Of a stretch of DNA of 64,000 nucleotides, positions 54,054 through 63,444 are shown one piece after another. The stretch comes from Burkholderia ubonensis subsp. mesacidophila (lineage in GTDB: Bacteria > Pseudomonadota > Gammaproteobacteria > Burkholderiales > Burkholderiaceae): contig NZ_CP020737.1 of NCBI RefSeq assembly GCF_002097715.1, positions 1,426,001-1,490,000 on the forward strand, written 5' to 3'. Both the position numbers and the translations under genes were made by a program. The notes under the pieces were generated by a model, which was not told the origin of the DNA, made no database searches, and saw only the letters and a list, made by a program, of their open reading frames with translations. Position 1 is the stretch's first letter; each line of letters begins with the position of its first letter.

Positions 54054-54631
54054 AGATCGCATCGGCAACGCGATTCGCGATCCCGTGTCTGGCGATGCTG
54101 GTCGGTGTGCTCGCTGGCTTCGGCTGGCGCAGCGTCGCCGACTGGACCGACAGCCGCATACGGATCGATCCCGGCACCGAGTTGTTCGGCGTGCTGCCCG
54201 ACGAGGTGATGGCGCTGACCTATACGACCGCCGCGCTGACGCTGACCGCGCAGCGCTCACAGCCCGCGGCGCGGTTCGCCGTGCAGGTGACTTATGCGGA
54301 CGGCCGTGCCCCCCGGCAATGCGTGGCGTTGGCGGATCTGGCCGCGCATCTTGAGTCCTTTTCGACGATCGTCGCGCAACGACAGGTCGATCCGGCCGAC
54401 CTCGCGCGCGGATTTCCACGGCAGATCGGGCGGCTGGATATCCGTGATCGCATTGCGTCCGAGCCGCCGCCGTCGCTCGTCTTCCTGGCCGCGGCGGATT
54501 CGGACGCGGTCGCCGTCACCGTCGACAGTCTGTCGGCCGGGCACGGTGGTTACGCGGCAGTCGTGCGTTCGCCATCGCGCGCGGCGCTTGCGACGCTGGC
54601 CGGCGGCTGCGATACGCTGGCCCGGCGCTGA
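54050..54631 (+). CDS. Membrane-anchored hypothetical protein
   Basis: The 193-residue protein has one N-terminal hydrophobic segment (FAIPCLAMLVGVLAGFGW) and a periplasmic part with an internal Cys (RQCVALADLAAH) and a final GGCDTLARR. I do not recognise a family. It uses a GTG start that overlaps the transpeptidase stop codon, so it is translated with it and may act on the cell wall too. Confidence 0.7.
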   Translation: MKIASATRFAIPCLAMLVGVLAGFGWRSVADWTDSRIRIDPGTELFGVLPDEVMALTYTTAALTLTAQRSQPAARFAVQVTYADGRAPRQCVALADLAAHLESFSTIVAQRQVDPADLARGFPRQIGRLDIRDRIASEPPPSLVFLAAADSDAVAVTVDSLSAGHGGYAAVVRSPSRAALATLAGGCDTLARR

Positions 54632-54673
54632 CCGGACGGCGGGCGCCCCCCGTTCCGGCCGCAGCCGCGCCGC

Positions 54674-55894
54674 TCAAATCGCCTGCTTCGCCTTCAGCGC
54701 CGCGATCTGTTCGTCGTCGTAGCCGAGCAGTTCGCGCAGCACGGCGTCGGTCTGCGCGCCGAGCAGCGGCGGGGCCGAGCGCGCGTCGGGCGGCGTGGCG
54801 CTCATCCGGATCGGATTGCGCACGAGCTTCACGTTCGCGCCGCACGGGTGCGGCAGCTCGACCTGCATGCCGCGCGCGACCACCTGCTCGTTGGCGAACA
54901 CTTCCTCCAGATCGTTGATCGGCCCGCACGGCACGCCGGCCGCCTCGAGCGCCGCGATCCACGCGTCCTTGTCGAGCGTCCTCACCATGTCCGCGAGGAT
55001 CGGCACCAGCGTGTCGCGGTGGCGCACCCGCGCGGGATTGGTCGCGAAGCGCTCGTCGTCGGCGAGCTCGGGGCGGCCGCCGGACTCGACGAACTTGCGG
55101 AACTGCCCGTCGTTGCCGACCGCGACGATGATCCAGCCGTCGCTCGTCTGGAACGTCTGGTAAGGCACGATGTTCGGATGCGCGTTGCCCCAGCGCACGG
55201 GCGGCTTGCCGCTCGCGAGGAAGTTGGTGTTCATGTTCGCGAGCAGCGCGACCTGCACGTCGAGCAGCGCCATGTCGATGTACTGGCCTTCGCCCGTCCG
55301 GTCGCGATGCGCGAGCGCGGCGAGCACCGCGATCGTCGAATAGAGGCCCGTCGCGAGGTCGGAGATCGCGACGCCGGCCTTCTGCGGGCCGCCGCCGGGC
55401 TCGCTGTCGCGCTCGCCGGTGATGCTCATGAACCCGCCGATCCCCTGGATGATGAAGTCGTAGCCCGCGCGGTGCGCATACGGGCCGGTCTGGCCGAAGC
55501 CCGTGACCGAGCAGTAGACGAGGTCGGGCTTCACCGCGCGCAGCGAGTCGTAGTCGAGCCCGTATTTCTTCAACTGGCCGACCTTGTAGTTTTCCAGCAC
55601 GACGTCGCTCTGCGCGGCGAGCTCGCGGACGATTCGCTGGCCTTCGGGCGTCGCGATGTCGACCGTGACCGAGCGCTTGTTGCGGTTCGCGGCGAGGTAG
55701 TAGGCGGCCTCGGCGGTGTCCTCGCCGTTCGCGTCCTTCAGGTACGGCGGCCCCCAGTGGCGCGTGTCGTCGCCGGCGCCCGGGCGCTCGACCTTGATCA
55801 CGTCGGCGCCGAAGTCGGCAAGCGTCTGCGCGCACCACGGGCCCGCGAGCACACGGGTCAGGTCCAGCACGCGGATATGGCTCAGGGCACCCAT
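54674..55894 (-). CDS. CaiB/BaiF family (class III) CoA-transferase
   Basis: The 406-residue protein has the family opening LSHIRVLDLTRVLAGPWCAQTLADFGADVIKVE and the catalytic-Asp region GQYIDMALLDVQVALL. Class III CoA-transferases move CoA between carboxylates such as formate and oxalate, succinate or carnitine derivatives. Only one transferase gene is present, as expected for this class. The substrate pair is not deducible. It is divergent from alaS. Confidence 0.92.
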   Translation of the reverse strand: MGALSHIRVLDLTRVLAGPWCAQTLADFGADVIKVERPGAGDDTRHWGPPYLKDANGEDTAEAAYYLAANRNKRSVTVDIATPEGQRIVRELAAQSDVVLENYKVGQLKKYGLDYDSLRAVKPDLVYCSVTGFGQTGPYAHRAGYDFIIQGIGGFMSITGERDSEPGGGPQKAGVAISDLATGLYSTIAVLAALAHRDRTGEGQYIDMALLDVQVALLANMNTNFLASGKPPVRWGNAHPNIVPYQTFQTSDGWIIVAVGNDGQFRKFVESGGRPELADDERFATNPARVRHRDTLVPILADMVRTLDKDAWIAALEAAGVPCGPINDLEEVFANEQVVARGMQVELPHPCGANVKLVRNPIRMSATPPDARSAPPLLGAQTDAVLRELLGYDDEQIAALKAKQAI

Positions 55895-56194
55895 CGTCGA
55901 TTCGTCTCCTTTATGGCTTGGCCGTGCCGCGCGGCGCGGGCAAGGCGAGCGGCATGGCGAGCATCTTAAGATGAATCGCGCGCGGGTGGCGCGGCGGCCC
56001 CGCGGCCGGGGCGGAAACGGGACGAAAGCGGGCTGAAACCGGCTTCAAGTCTGACGGAACGGGCGCCGCCCTGGCCCGCCGGCCGCGCACCCGGATCTAT
56101 CCCGTATAATCGATCGTTTCAGAAACCTGCCGCCGTGCGCCCGCGAGGGCCGCACGGCGTTTGAAGCGTCTTAGCCAGACCGTCCCCGCACGCC
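55895..56194. other. Intergenic region upstream of alaS
   Basis: About 300 bp between the divergent CoA-transferase and alaS genes. A perfect TATAAT at 56105-56110 is the probable -10 box for alaS; no good -35 box is seen. The rest is GC-rich without recognisable elements. Confidence 0.5.
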
Positions 56195-58819
56195 ATGAAA
56201 GCTGCCGAAATCCGCGAGAAATTCCTCAAATTCTTCGAATCGAAGGGCCACACGATCGTCCGCTCGTCGAGCCTCGTGCCCGGTAACGACCCCACGCTGA
56301 TGTTCACGAATTCGGGCATGGTCCAGTTCAAGGACGTCTTTCTCGGCACGGACCGGCGCCCGTATTCGCGCGCCACGACGGCGCAGCGCAGCGTGCGCGC
56401 GGGCGGCAAGCACAACGACCTCGAGAACGTCGGCTACACGGCGCGCCACCACACGTTCTTCGAGATGCTCGGCAACTTCTCGTTCGGCGACTACTTCAAG
56501 CATGACGCGATCAAGTTCGCGTGGGAGCTGCTGACGACGGTCTACCAGCTGCCGAAGGAAAAGCTGTGGGTCACCGTCTACCAGGAAGACGACGAGGCGT
56601 ACGACATCTGGGCGAAGGAAGTCGGCGTGCCGACCGAGCGCATCATCCGGATCGGCGACAACAAGGGCGCGCGCTACGCGTCGGACAACTTCTGGACGAT
56701 GGGCGACACGGGCCCGTGCGGCCCGTGCACCGAGATCTTCTACGATCACGGCCCGGACGTGTGGGGCGGCCCCCCGGGGTCGGCCGAAGAAGACGGCGAC
56801 CGCTACATCGAGATCTGGAACCTCGTGTTCATGCAGTTCAACCGCGACGCGCAGGGCAACATGACGCGCCTGCCGAAGCAGTCCGTCGACACCGGCATGG
56901 GCCTCGAGCGCCTCGCCGCGGTGCTGCAGCACGTGCACAGCAACTACGAGATCGACCTGTTCCAGAACCTGATCAAGGCCGCCGCGCGCGTGACCGACAT
57001 CAGCGATCTCACCAACAACTCGCTGAAGGTGATCGCCGATCACATCCGCGCGTGCTCGTTCCTGATCGTCGACGGCGTGATTCCCGGCAACGAAGGCCGC
57101 GGCTACGTGCTGCGCCGCATCGTGCGCCGCGCGATCCGCCACGGCTACAAGCTCGGCCGCAAGGGTTCGTTCTTCCACAAGCTGGTGGCCGACCTCGTCG
57201 CCGAGATGGGTGTCGCGTATCCGGAGCTGAAGGAAGCCGAGCAGCGCGTGACCGACGTGCTGCGCCAGGAAGAGGAGCGCTTCTTCGAGACGATCGAGCA
57301 CGGGATGTCGATCCTCGAGGCCGCGCTGGCCGAAGTCGAGGCGAAGGGCGGCAAGGTGCTCGACGGCGAACTCGCGTTCAAGCTGCACGACACGTATGGC
57401 TTCCCGCTCGACCTCACGGCCGACGTGTGCCGCGAGCGCGGCATGACGGTCGACGAGCCGGCGTTCGACGACGCGATGGCGCGCCAGCGCGAGCAGGCGC
57501 GTGCGGCCGGCAAGTTCAAGGCCACGCAGGGCCTCGAATACGCGGGCGCGAAGACGACCTTCCACGGCTACGAAGAGATTGCGTTCGACGACGCGAAGGT
57601 CGTCGCGCTGTACGTCGACGGTTCGTCGGTGACCGAAGTGAAGACCGGCCAGGATGCGGTGGTCGTGCTCGACCACACGCCGTTCTACGCGGAATCGGGC
57701 GGCCAGGTCGGCGACCAGGGCGTGCTCGCGAATGCGTCGACGCGCTTCGCGGTCGGCGATACGCTGAAGGTGCAGGCCGACGTGATCGGCCACCACGGCA
57801 CGCTGGAGCAGGGCCTGCTTAAGGTCGGCGACGTGCTGCGCGCCGAGATCGACGCGCACCGCCGCGCGCGCACCCAGCGCAACCACTCGGCCACCCACCT
57901 GATGCACAAGGCGCTGCGCGAGGTGCTCGGCGCGCACGTGCAGCAGAAGGGTTCGCTCGTCGACGCGGACAAGACCCGCTTCGACTTCGCGCACAACGCG
58001 CCGCTGACCGACGACGAGATCCGTCGCGTCGAGCGGATCGTCAACGACGAGATCCTCGCGAACGCGCCGGGCATCGTGCGCGTGATGCCGTACGACGAAG
58101 CGGTGAAGGGCGGCGCGATGGCGCTGTTCGGCGAGAAGTACGGCGATGAAGTCCGCGTGCTCGACCTCGGCTTCTCGCGCGAACTGTGCGGCGGCACGCA
58201 CGTGAGCCGCACGGGCGACATCGGCTTCTTCAAGATCGTCGTCGAAGGCGGCGTCGCGGCCGGCATCCGCCGCGTCGAGGCGATCACCGGCGACAACGCG
58301 GTGCGCTACGTGCAGGACCTCGACGCGCGCGTGAACGAAGCGGCGGCGGCACTGAAGGCGCAGCCGTCGGAACTGACGCAGCGCATCGCGCAGGTGCAGG
58401 ACCAAGTGAAGTCGCTCGAGAAGGAACTGGGCGCGCTGAAGTCGAAGCTCGCATCGAGCCAGGGCGACGAGCTCGCGCTGCAGGCAGTCGAAGTCGGCGG
58501 CGTGCACGTGCTGGCCGCGACGCTGGACGGCGCGGACGCGAAGACGCTGCGCGAGACCGTCGACAAGCTGAAGGACAAGCTGAAGAGCGCGGCGATCGTG
58601 CTCGCGGCGGTCGAAGGCGGCAAGGTCAGCCTGATCGCGGGCGTCACGGCGGACGCGAGCAAGAAGGTCAAGGCCGGCGAGCTCGTGAACTTCGTCGCGC
58701 AGCAGGTCGGCGGCAAGGGCGGCGGCCGTCCGGACATGGCGCAGGCGGGCGGCACCGAGCCGGCGAACCTGCCGGCGGCGCTCGCGGGCGTCAAGGGCTG
58801 GGTCGAAGAGCGGCTCTGA
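56195..58819 (+). CDS. alaS: Alanyl-tRNA synthetase
   Basis: The 874-residue enzyme has class II motifs in [15 protein letters not shown] and [14 protein letters not shown], the editing domain motif [16 protein letters not shown] near 563, and [13 protein letters not shown] near 667. A C-Ala domain with coiled-coil segment follows, ending VKGWVEERL. It charges tRNA-Ala and hydrolyses mischarged Ser/Gly-tRNA. The length is that of the family. It stands alone, with a hairpin terminator 76 bp downstream. Confidence 0.98.
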   Translation: MKAAEIREKFLKFFESKGHTIVRSSSLVPGNDPTLMFTNSGMVQFKDVFLGTDRRPYSRATTAQRSVRAGGKHNDLENVGYTARHHTFFEMLGNFSFGDYFKHDAIKFAWELLTTVYQLPKEKLWVTVYQEDDEAYDIWAKEVGVPTERIIRIGDNKGARYASDNFWTMGDTGPCGPCTEIFYDHGPDVWGGPPGSAEEDGDRYIEIWNLVFMQFNRDAQGNMTRLPKQSVDTGMGLERLAAVLQHVHSNYEIDLFQNLIKAAARVTDISDLTNNSLKVIADHIRACSFLIVDGVIPGNEGRGYVLRRIVRRAIRHGYKLGRKGSFFHKLVADLVAEMGVAYPELKEAEQRVTDVLRQEEERFFETIEHGMSILEAALAEVEAKGGKVLDGELAFKLHDTYGFPLDLTADVCRERGMTVDEPAFDDAMARQREQARAAGKFKATQGLEYAGAKTTFHGYEEIAFDDAKVVALYVDGSSVTEVKTGQDAVVVLDHTPFYAESGGQVGDQGVLANASTRFAVGDTLKVQADVIGHHGTLEQGLLKVGDVLRAEIDAHRRARTQRNHSATHLMHKALREVLGAHVQQKGSLVDADKTRFDFAHNAPLTDDEIRRVERIVNDEILANAPGIVRVMPYDEAVKGGAMALFGEKYGDEVRVLDLGFSRELCGGTHVSRTGDIGFFKIVVEGGVAAGIRRVEAITGDNAVRYVQDLDARVNEAAAALKAQPSELTQRIAQVQDQVKSLEKELGALKSKLASSQGDELALQAVEVGGVHVLAATLDGADAKTLRETVDKLKDKLKSAAIVLAAVEGGKVSLIAGVTADASKKVKAGELVNFVAQQVGGKGGGRPDMAQAGGTEPANLPAALAGVKGWVEERL

Positions 58820-58894
58820 TCGGCCTGGGCGGCGCGGCGCTCGTGAGGGCGGCGCGCGGTCCGATGCGGCGCGGTTCTTCAGGGATCGCATGAA

Positions 58895-58931
58895 GCGGCC
58901 CGATCGGCAGATGTGCCGGTCGGGTCGTTTT
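58895..58931 (+). terminator. Rho-independent terminator of alaS
   Basis: GGCCCGATCGGCA-GATG-TGCCGGTCGGGTC forms a 13-bp stem with two G-U pairs, followed by G-TTTT. Confidence 0.75.
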
Positions 58932-58959
58932 GCGTTTACGCCGGGCGGGGCGGATCGCG

Positions 58960-59874
58960 TCAGGCCGGCAGTGCCACGCGCGGCTCTTTCGCGTCGCCCG
59001 GCTGCCATGCCGCCGCGCCCAGCGCATCGCGCAGCGCGGCAAGCGCCGCCGACGCATAACCCTGCCGCCACGCGAGCAGCGTGTCGATCCCTTCGAACTC
59101 CGGAATCGCATGCGCGGCGACGTTGCCGGTCTCGGGCTGCAGGTCGAGCACCGAACGCGGCGCGACCGCGATGCCCGCGCCGGCCGCGACGCACGCGACG
59201 ATCGCGTGGTACGAGCCGAGTTCGAGCACGCGTGCCGGCTTCATCCCGTGCGCCGCATACCATTGCTCGACGTATTTGCGGTATGTGCAGCCGCGCTCGA
59301 ACGCGATCAGCGTCGGCAGGATCACGTCGCGCGGCGTGCGCACCGGCGGATGACCGCGCGGCGTCAGCAGCACCAGATCCTCGCGGAACACGGGCACCGC
59401 CTCGAACGTGTCGGGCAGCACATCCGGCGCGGGCGGGCGCGCGAACAGCGCCGCATCGATCTCGAAGTCGCGCACTTTTCCGATCAGCCAGCCCGTCGTG
59501 CCCGTCACGAGCTCGAGCGACACGTCGGGCCACGCATGGTGATAGCGGGCGAGCACGGTCGGCAGGCGGCTCGCGGCCGTGCTTTCCATTGTGCCAAGCC
59601 GCAGCCGTCCGCGAGGCGTGTCCTCGCGCACCGCGTCACGCGCCTCGTCGGCGAGCGCGAGCAGGCGCTCCGCATATGGCAGCAGCGTCTGTCCGGCCGG
59701 CGTCAGCACGAGCCGCCGGCCGTCCCGCACGAACAGCGCCGCGCCGAGTTCTTCCTCGAGCTGCTTGATGCGCGTCGTGACGTTCGACTGCACGCGATTG
59801 AGCTTCGCCGCCGCGCGCGTCACGCCGTTTTCGCGCACGACGGCCCGGAAAATCGCCAGCGCCGCCAGATCCAT
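58960..59874 (-). CDS. LysR family transcriptional regulator (divergent from MFS gene)
   Basis: The 304-residue regulator has the LysR helix-turn-helix (LAALAIFRAVVRENGVTRAA, LNRVQSNVTTRIKQLEE) and a full effector domain. It belongs by look to the CynR/PtxR-like type with GGRRLVLTPAG-like wing. It is divergent from the YbfB-type MFS gene with a 126-bp shared promoter containing the palindrome TGAATTATTCA, so it very probably regulates the transporter. Confidence 0.93.
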   Translation of the reverse strand: MDLAALAIFRAVVRENGVTRAAAKLNRVQSNVTTRIKQLEEELGAALFVRDGRRLVLTPAGQTLLPYAERLLALADEARDAVREDTPRGRLRLGTMESTAASRLPTVLARYHHAWPDVSLELVTGTTGWLIGKVRDFEIDAALFARPPAPDVLPDTFEAVPVFREDLVLLTPRGHPPVRTPRDVILPTLIAFERGCTYRKYVEQWYAAHGMKPARVLELGSYHAIVACVAAGAGIAVAPRSVLDLQPETGNVAAHAIPEFEGIDTLLAWRQGYASAALAALRDALGAAAWQPGDAKEPRVALPA

Positions 59875-59901
59875 GATTCTCTCCGTGCGATGGATTGATT
59901 C

Positions 59902-59912
59902 TGAATTATTCA
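59902..59912. promoter_or_regulatory. Palindrome in the LysR/MFS promoter
   Basis: TGAAT-T-ATTCA is a perfect 5-1-5 palindrome in an AT-rich patch, 28 bp upstream of the LysR start codon and 89 bp upstream of the MFS start. It could be part of a LysR-type recognition site. Confidence 0.4.
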
Positions 59913-60000
59913 TTTTTCGAGAAGGATTGGTCAAGCTACGATCGATGCATCCTGAATCCCGTTCCGGCCGGCGCATCGTGCGCCGGCGCACCTTGCCGCC

Positions 60001-61308
60001 ATGTCTCGTTCCGACCTTCCGCTCGCCGCCGCCCAGGCGTTTCCGACCCCCGACGCCGACCGCCGCGCCCGCGCCGCCGCGCTGGCCTGCATGATCGGCT
60101 TCGCCGTCGCGCTCGGCGTCGGCCGCTTCGCGTTCACGCCGCTGCTGCCGCTGATGCTCGCCGACGGCTCGATCGGCCTGAAGGCGGGCGGCTGGCTCGC
60201 GTCGGCGAACTACGCGGGCTATTTCGTCGGCGCGGTCAGTTGCGCGGCGCTGCGCATCGCGCCGGCGCGCATGATCCGCTTCGGGCTCGCGGCGACCGTG
60301 CTGCTGACCGCCGCGATGGGCGTCGGCCACCTGCTGCCGGTGTGGCTCGTGGTGCGGTTCGTCGCGGGCGCCGTGAGCGCGTGGACGTTCGTGTTCGTGT
60401 CGCAATGGGGGCTGCGGCGGCTCGCCGAGCTGCACGCGCCGGAATGGAGCGGCGTGATCTACGCGGGCCCCGGCGTCGGCATCGTGCTGACGGGGCTGAT
60501 CGGCAGCGCGTTGGCCGGCCAGCGCGCGGCGTGGGGCTGGCTCGGCTTCGCGGCGCTGTCGGCCGTGCTGTCGGCCGCGATCTGGCGCACGTTCGGCGGC
60601 GCCGCGCCGACCATGCCGCCGGCCGCGTCGCCGCATGCACCGGCCCATCCCGCGCCGGCCGCCGCGGGGCCGCATCGCGCAGACGCGGCCTGGCTCGTCG
60701 CGCTGTACGCGATGCCGGGCTTCGGCTACATCATCACCGCGACGTTCCTGCCGGTGATCGCGCGCGCGGCGCTGCCGGCCGGCTCGCCGTGGCCGGACCT
60801 GTTCTGGCCGATGTTCGGCGGCGCGCTGATCGTCGGCGTGATCGCCGCCGCGCGGCTGCCCGCGCACTGGGACAACCGGCTGCTGCTCGCCGGCGGTTGC
60901 GTGACGCAGGCGCTCGGCATCGCCGCCGGGATCGTCTGGCCGAACGCGGCGGGCTTCTCGCTCGGCAGCGTGCTGCTCGGCCTGCCGTTTACCGCGATCA
61001 CGCTGTTCGCGATGCGCGAGGCGAGGCGCCTGCGCGGCGAGCGCGCGGCGGGGCTGATGGGCTACACGACCGCGTCGTACGGGGTCGGGCAGATCGCGGG
61101 GCCGCTCGTGGCGGCGCCGCTGGTCGCGCAGAGCGGGTCGTTCACGCCGGTGCTGTGGATCGCAGCGGGCGCGCTCATGGTCGGCGCCGCCGGGTTTGCG
61201 ATGCGCGCATTTCGCGCGGCGGGCCTGAGCGCCGCGCCGCCGTCGCCCGTGGCTCGCTACGTTCGCGAAGCGCGAACCCGCACGGTCCGGCGCGGCGGAC
61301 AACCCTGA
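60001..61308 (+). CDS. YbfB/YjiJ family MFS transporter
   Basis: The 435-residue protein has about 12 transmembrane helices and the YbfB/YjiJ family opening ALGVGRFAFTPLLPLMLADG, with AGGWLASANYAGYFVGA and YAGPGVGIVLTGLIGSAL following. These major-facilitator proteins have no well-established substrate. The gene is divergent from its probable LysR regulator. Confidence 0.9.
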   Translation: MSRSDLPLAAAQAFPTPDADRRARAAALACMIGFAVALGVGRFAFTPLLPLMLADGSIGLKAGGWLASANYAGYFVGAVSCAALRIAPARMIRFGLAATVLLTAAMGVGHLLPVWLVVRFVAGAVSAWTFVFVSQWGLRRLAELHAPEWSGVIYAGPGVGIVLTGLIGSALAGQRAAWGWLGFAALSAVLSAAIWRTFGGAAPTMPPAASPHAPAHPAPAAAGPHRADAAWLVALYAMPGFGYIITATFLPVIARAALPAGSPWPDLFWPMFGGALIVGVIAAARLPAHWDNRLLLAGGCVTQALGIAAGIVWPNAAGFSLGSVLLGLPFTAITLFAMREARRLRGERAAGLMGYTTASYGVGQIAGPLVAAPLVAQSGSFTPVLWIAAGALMVGAAGFAMRAFRAAGLSAAPPSPVARYVREARTRTVRRGGQP

Positions 61309-61418
61309 CGCGGCTGGGGCCAGATCCTCTGCGGCGCGGGCAAACTCGCTAGAATGAAGCCTTTCCCGCGCCGAGCGGGCGCGCGGGCCGCCTGCGGGCG
61401 GCCTCCCCGGCGTCCGCC

Positions 61419-61967
61419 ATGTCCACATCGATGACTCTCGCCGACTATCGCTTTTGCCCGCGCTGCGCGCGCCCGCTGATCGAGCGCGCCGATCCCGCCG
61501 AAGAGGGCGGCCGCATCCGCCAGGCTTGTCCCGACGACCTCTGCGGCTATGTGCACTGGAACAACCCGCTGCCGGTCGTGGCCGCGATCGTCGAGATCGA
61601 CGGCAAGGTCCTGCTCGCGCGCAACGCGGCCTGGCCGGAAGGGATGTTCGCGCTGATCACCGGCTTTCTCGAGCACGGCGAGACGCCCGAGGACGGCATC
61701 GCGCGCGAGGTGCTCGAGGAAACGGCGCTGAAGGCCGAGCAGATCTCGCTCGTCGGTGTCTACGAATTCATCCGCAAGAACGAGCTGATCATCGCGTACC
61801 ACGTGCGCGCGTCGGGCGCGATCACGCTGTCGCCGGAGCTGCTCGAGTACCGGCTCGTCGATCCGCCGCGGCTGCGCCCGTGGCGCGCGGGCACCGGCTA
61901 CGCGCTCGCCGACTGGATGCGCGCGCGCGGGCTCGATTTCGAGTTCGTCGACCGGCCGGGACAATGA
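61419..61967 (+). CDS. Nudix hydrolase with zinc ribbon
   Basis: The 182-residue protein begins with a zinc-ribbon-like CPRCARP ... ACPDDLCGY and continues with a Nudix domain whose box is GFLEHGETPEDGIAREVLEETAL. This order recalls NudC-like NADH pyrophosphatases without their N-terminal domain. It may hydrolyse nucleotide sugars, NADH-like or CoA-like compounds. It is the first gene of a run with a thioesterase and branched-chain amino acid permeases. Confidence 0.88.
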   Translation: MSTSMTLADYRFCPRCARPLIERADPAEEGGRIRQACPDDLCGYVHWNNPLPVVAAIVEIDGKVLLARNAAWPEGMFALITGFLEHGETPEDGIAREVLEETALKAEQISLVGVYEFIRKNELIIAYHVRASGAITLSPELLEYRLVDPPRLRPWRAGTGYALADWMRARGLDFEFVDRPGQ

Positions 61968-62061
61968 CGCGCGCTTGCGCGCGCCGTCCGCCGATTCCCC
62001 AGACCGGCGCGGCGGTGCACCGCCGCCGCGCGCCGCCTTCCTCGCCCTGAGCGCCATCGCC

Positions 62062-62499
62062 ATGTCCGACAAGCCGCAGCCGCGTCCGCGCGACGCCTAC
62101 CGCCACTTCCTGCCGATCACGACCCGCTGGATGGACAACGACGTCTACGGACACGTGAACAACGTCGTCTACTACAGCTACTTCGACACGGTCGTGAACG
62201 AATACCTGATCCGCGCCGGCGTGCTCGACATCGAACGCGCGCCGACCATCGGGCTCGTCGTCGAGACGCAGTGCAACTACTTCGCGCCGCTCGTGTTCCC
62301 GCAGGCGGTCGACGCGGGGCTGCGGGTCGCACGGCTCGGCACGTCGAGCGTGCGCTACGAGATCGGGCTGTTCGCGGCAGGCGACCTGTCGCCCGCCGCG
62401 CAGGGGCATTTCGTGCACGTGTACGTCGACCGCGACACGCGCCGGCCCGTGCCGCTGCCCGCCGCGCTGCGCGCGGCGCTCGACCCGCTCGCCGCCTGA
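62062..62499 (+). CDS. Hotdog-fold acyl-CoA thioesterase (4HBT type)
   Basis: The 145-residue protein has the 4HBT/YbgC pattern TTRWMDNDVYGHVNNVVYYSYFDT, with the catalytic Asp in NDVYGHVNN, and VVETQCNYFAPLVFP. It hydrolyses acyl-CoA esters. It starts 94 bp after the Nudix gene and ends 9 bp before the LivH gene. The context points to branched-chain amino acid or acyl-CoA metabolism. Confidence 0.9.
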   Translation: MSDKPQPRPRDAYRHFLPITTRWMDNDVYGHVNNVVYYSYFDTVVNEYLIRAGVLDIERAPTIGLVVETQCNYFAPLVFPQAVDAGLRVARLGTSSVRYEIGLFAAGDLSPAAQGHFVHVYVDRDTRRPVPLPAALRAALDPLAA

Positions 62500-62508
62500 C
62501 GACGCGCG

Positions 62509-63444
62509 GTGCAGGCGTTCGCGCTCCAGGCCTTCAACGGCCTCAGCTACGGCTTGCTGCTGTTCATGCTGTCGGCTGGCCTCACGCTGATCTTCAGCGT
62601 GCAGGGCGTGCTCAATTTCGCGCATGCGAGCTTCTACATGCTCGGCGCCTACGTCGGCTTCAGCATTGCCGCGCGCGCGGGCTTCTGGCCGGCGCTCGTG
62701 CTCGCGCCGCTCGCGGTCGGGCTGCTGGGCGCGGGCTGCGAGCGCTGGCTGCTGCGGCGCGTGCAGGCGCGCGGGCACACGAGCGAGCTGTTGCTGACGT
62801 TCGGGCTCGCATACCTGATCGGCGAGGGCGCGAAGCTCGTCTGGGGCCTCGCGCCGCTGCCTGCGCCGGTGCCGCCGCTGTTCGACGGCGCGCCGGTTAC
62901 GCTGCTCGGCGTCGCGCTGCCGCGCTACCGGCTGTTCATGATGGCGATGTCGGCGGCGATGCTGGTCGCGCTCGCGGGCCTGCTGCACGCGTCGCGCGTC
63001 GGGCTCGTCGTGCGCGCGGCGCTCACGCATCGCTGCGCGGTCGAGGCGCTCGGCTACGACGTGCCGCGCCTGATGACGGGCCTGTTCGGGGCCGGCACCG
63101 CGCTGGCGGCGCTGGCCGGCGTGATCGGCGCGCCGCTCGCGGTGATCGAGCCCGCGCTGGCCGAGACGGTCGGCTCGATCGTGTTCGCGGTCGTCGTGAT
63201 CGGCGGGCTCGGCTCGCTCGGCGGCGCGTTCGCCGCGTCGCTCGCGGTCGGCTTCGCGCAGACCTTCGCGGCGGCAAGCGACACGTCGCTGCGCGATGTC
63301 GCGCAGTGGACCGGCGTCGTGCTGCCTGACCGCGTGGCCTCGGTATCGATCGCGCAACTCGCGCCGCTCGTGCCGTACCTGCTGCTCGTCGCGGTGCTGG
63401 TCGCCCGTCCGAGCGGGCTGTTCGGCGAGCGCGACGATGCGTAG
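62509..63444 (+). CDS. Branched-chain amino acid ABC transporter permease, LivH type
   Basis: The 311-residue permease has about eight hydrophobic segments, an opening FNGLSYGLLLFMLSAGLTLIFSVQGVLNFAHA, and EAA-like GALAALAGVIGAPLAVIEP-type region before the C-terminus. It uses a GTG start 9 bases behind the thioesterase stop. It should form the membrane channel with the LivM-type protein, whose start it overlaps by 8 bases. The transported compound may be an amino acid, amide or urea. Confidence 0.9.
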   Translation: MQAFALQAFNGLSYGLLLFMLSAGLTLIFSVQGVLNFAHASFYMLGAYVGFSIAARAGFWPALVLAPLAVGLLGAGCERWLLRRVQARGHTSELLLTFGLAYLIGEGAKLVWGLAPLPAPVPPLFDGAPVTLLGVALPRYRLFMMAMSAAMLVALAGLLHASRVGLVVRAALTHRCAVEALGYDVPRLMTGLFGAGTALAALAGVIGAPLAVIEPALAETVGSIVFAVVVIGGLGSLGGAFAASLAVGFAQTFAAASDTSLRDVAQWTGVVLPDRVASVSIAQLAPLVPYLLLVAVLVARPSGLFGERDDA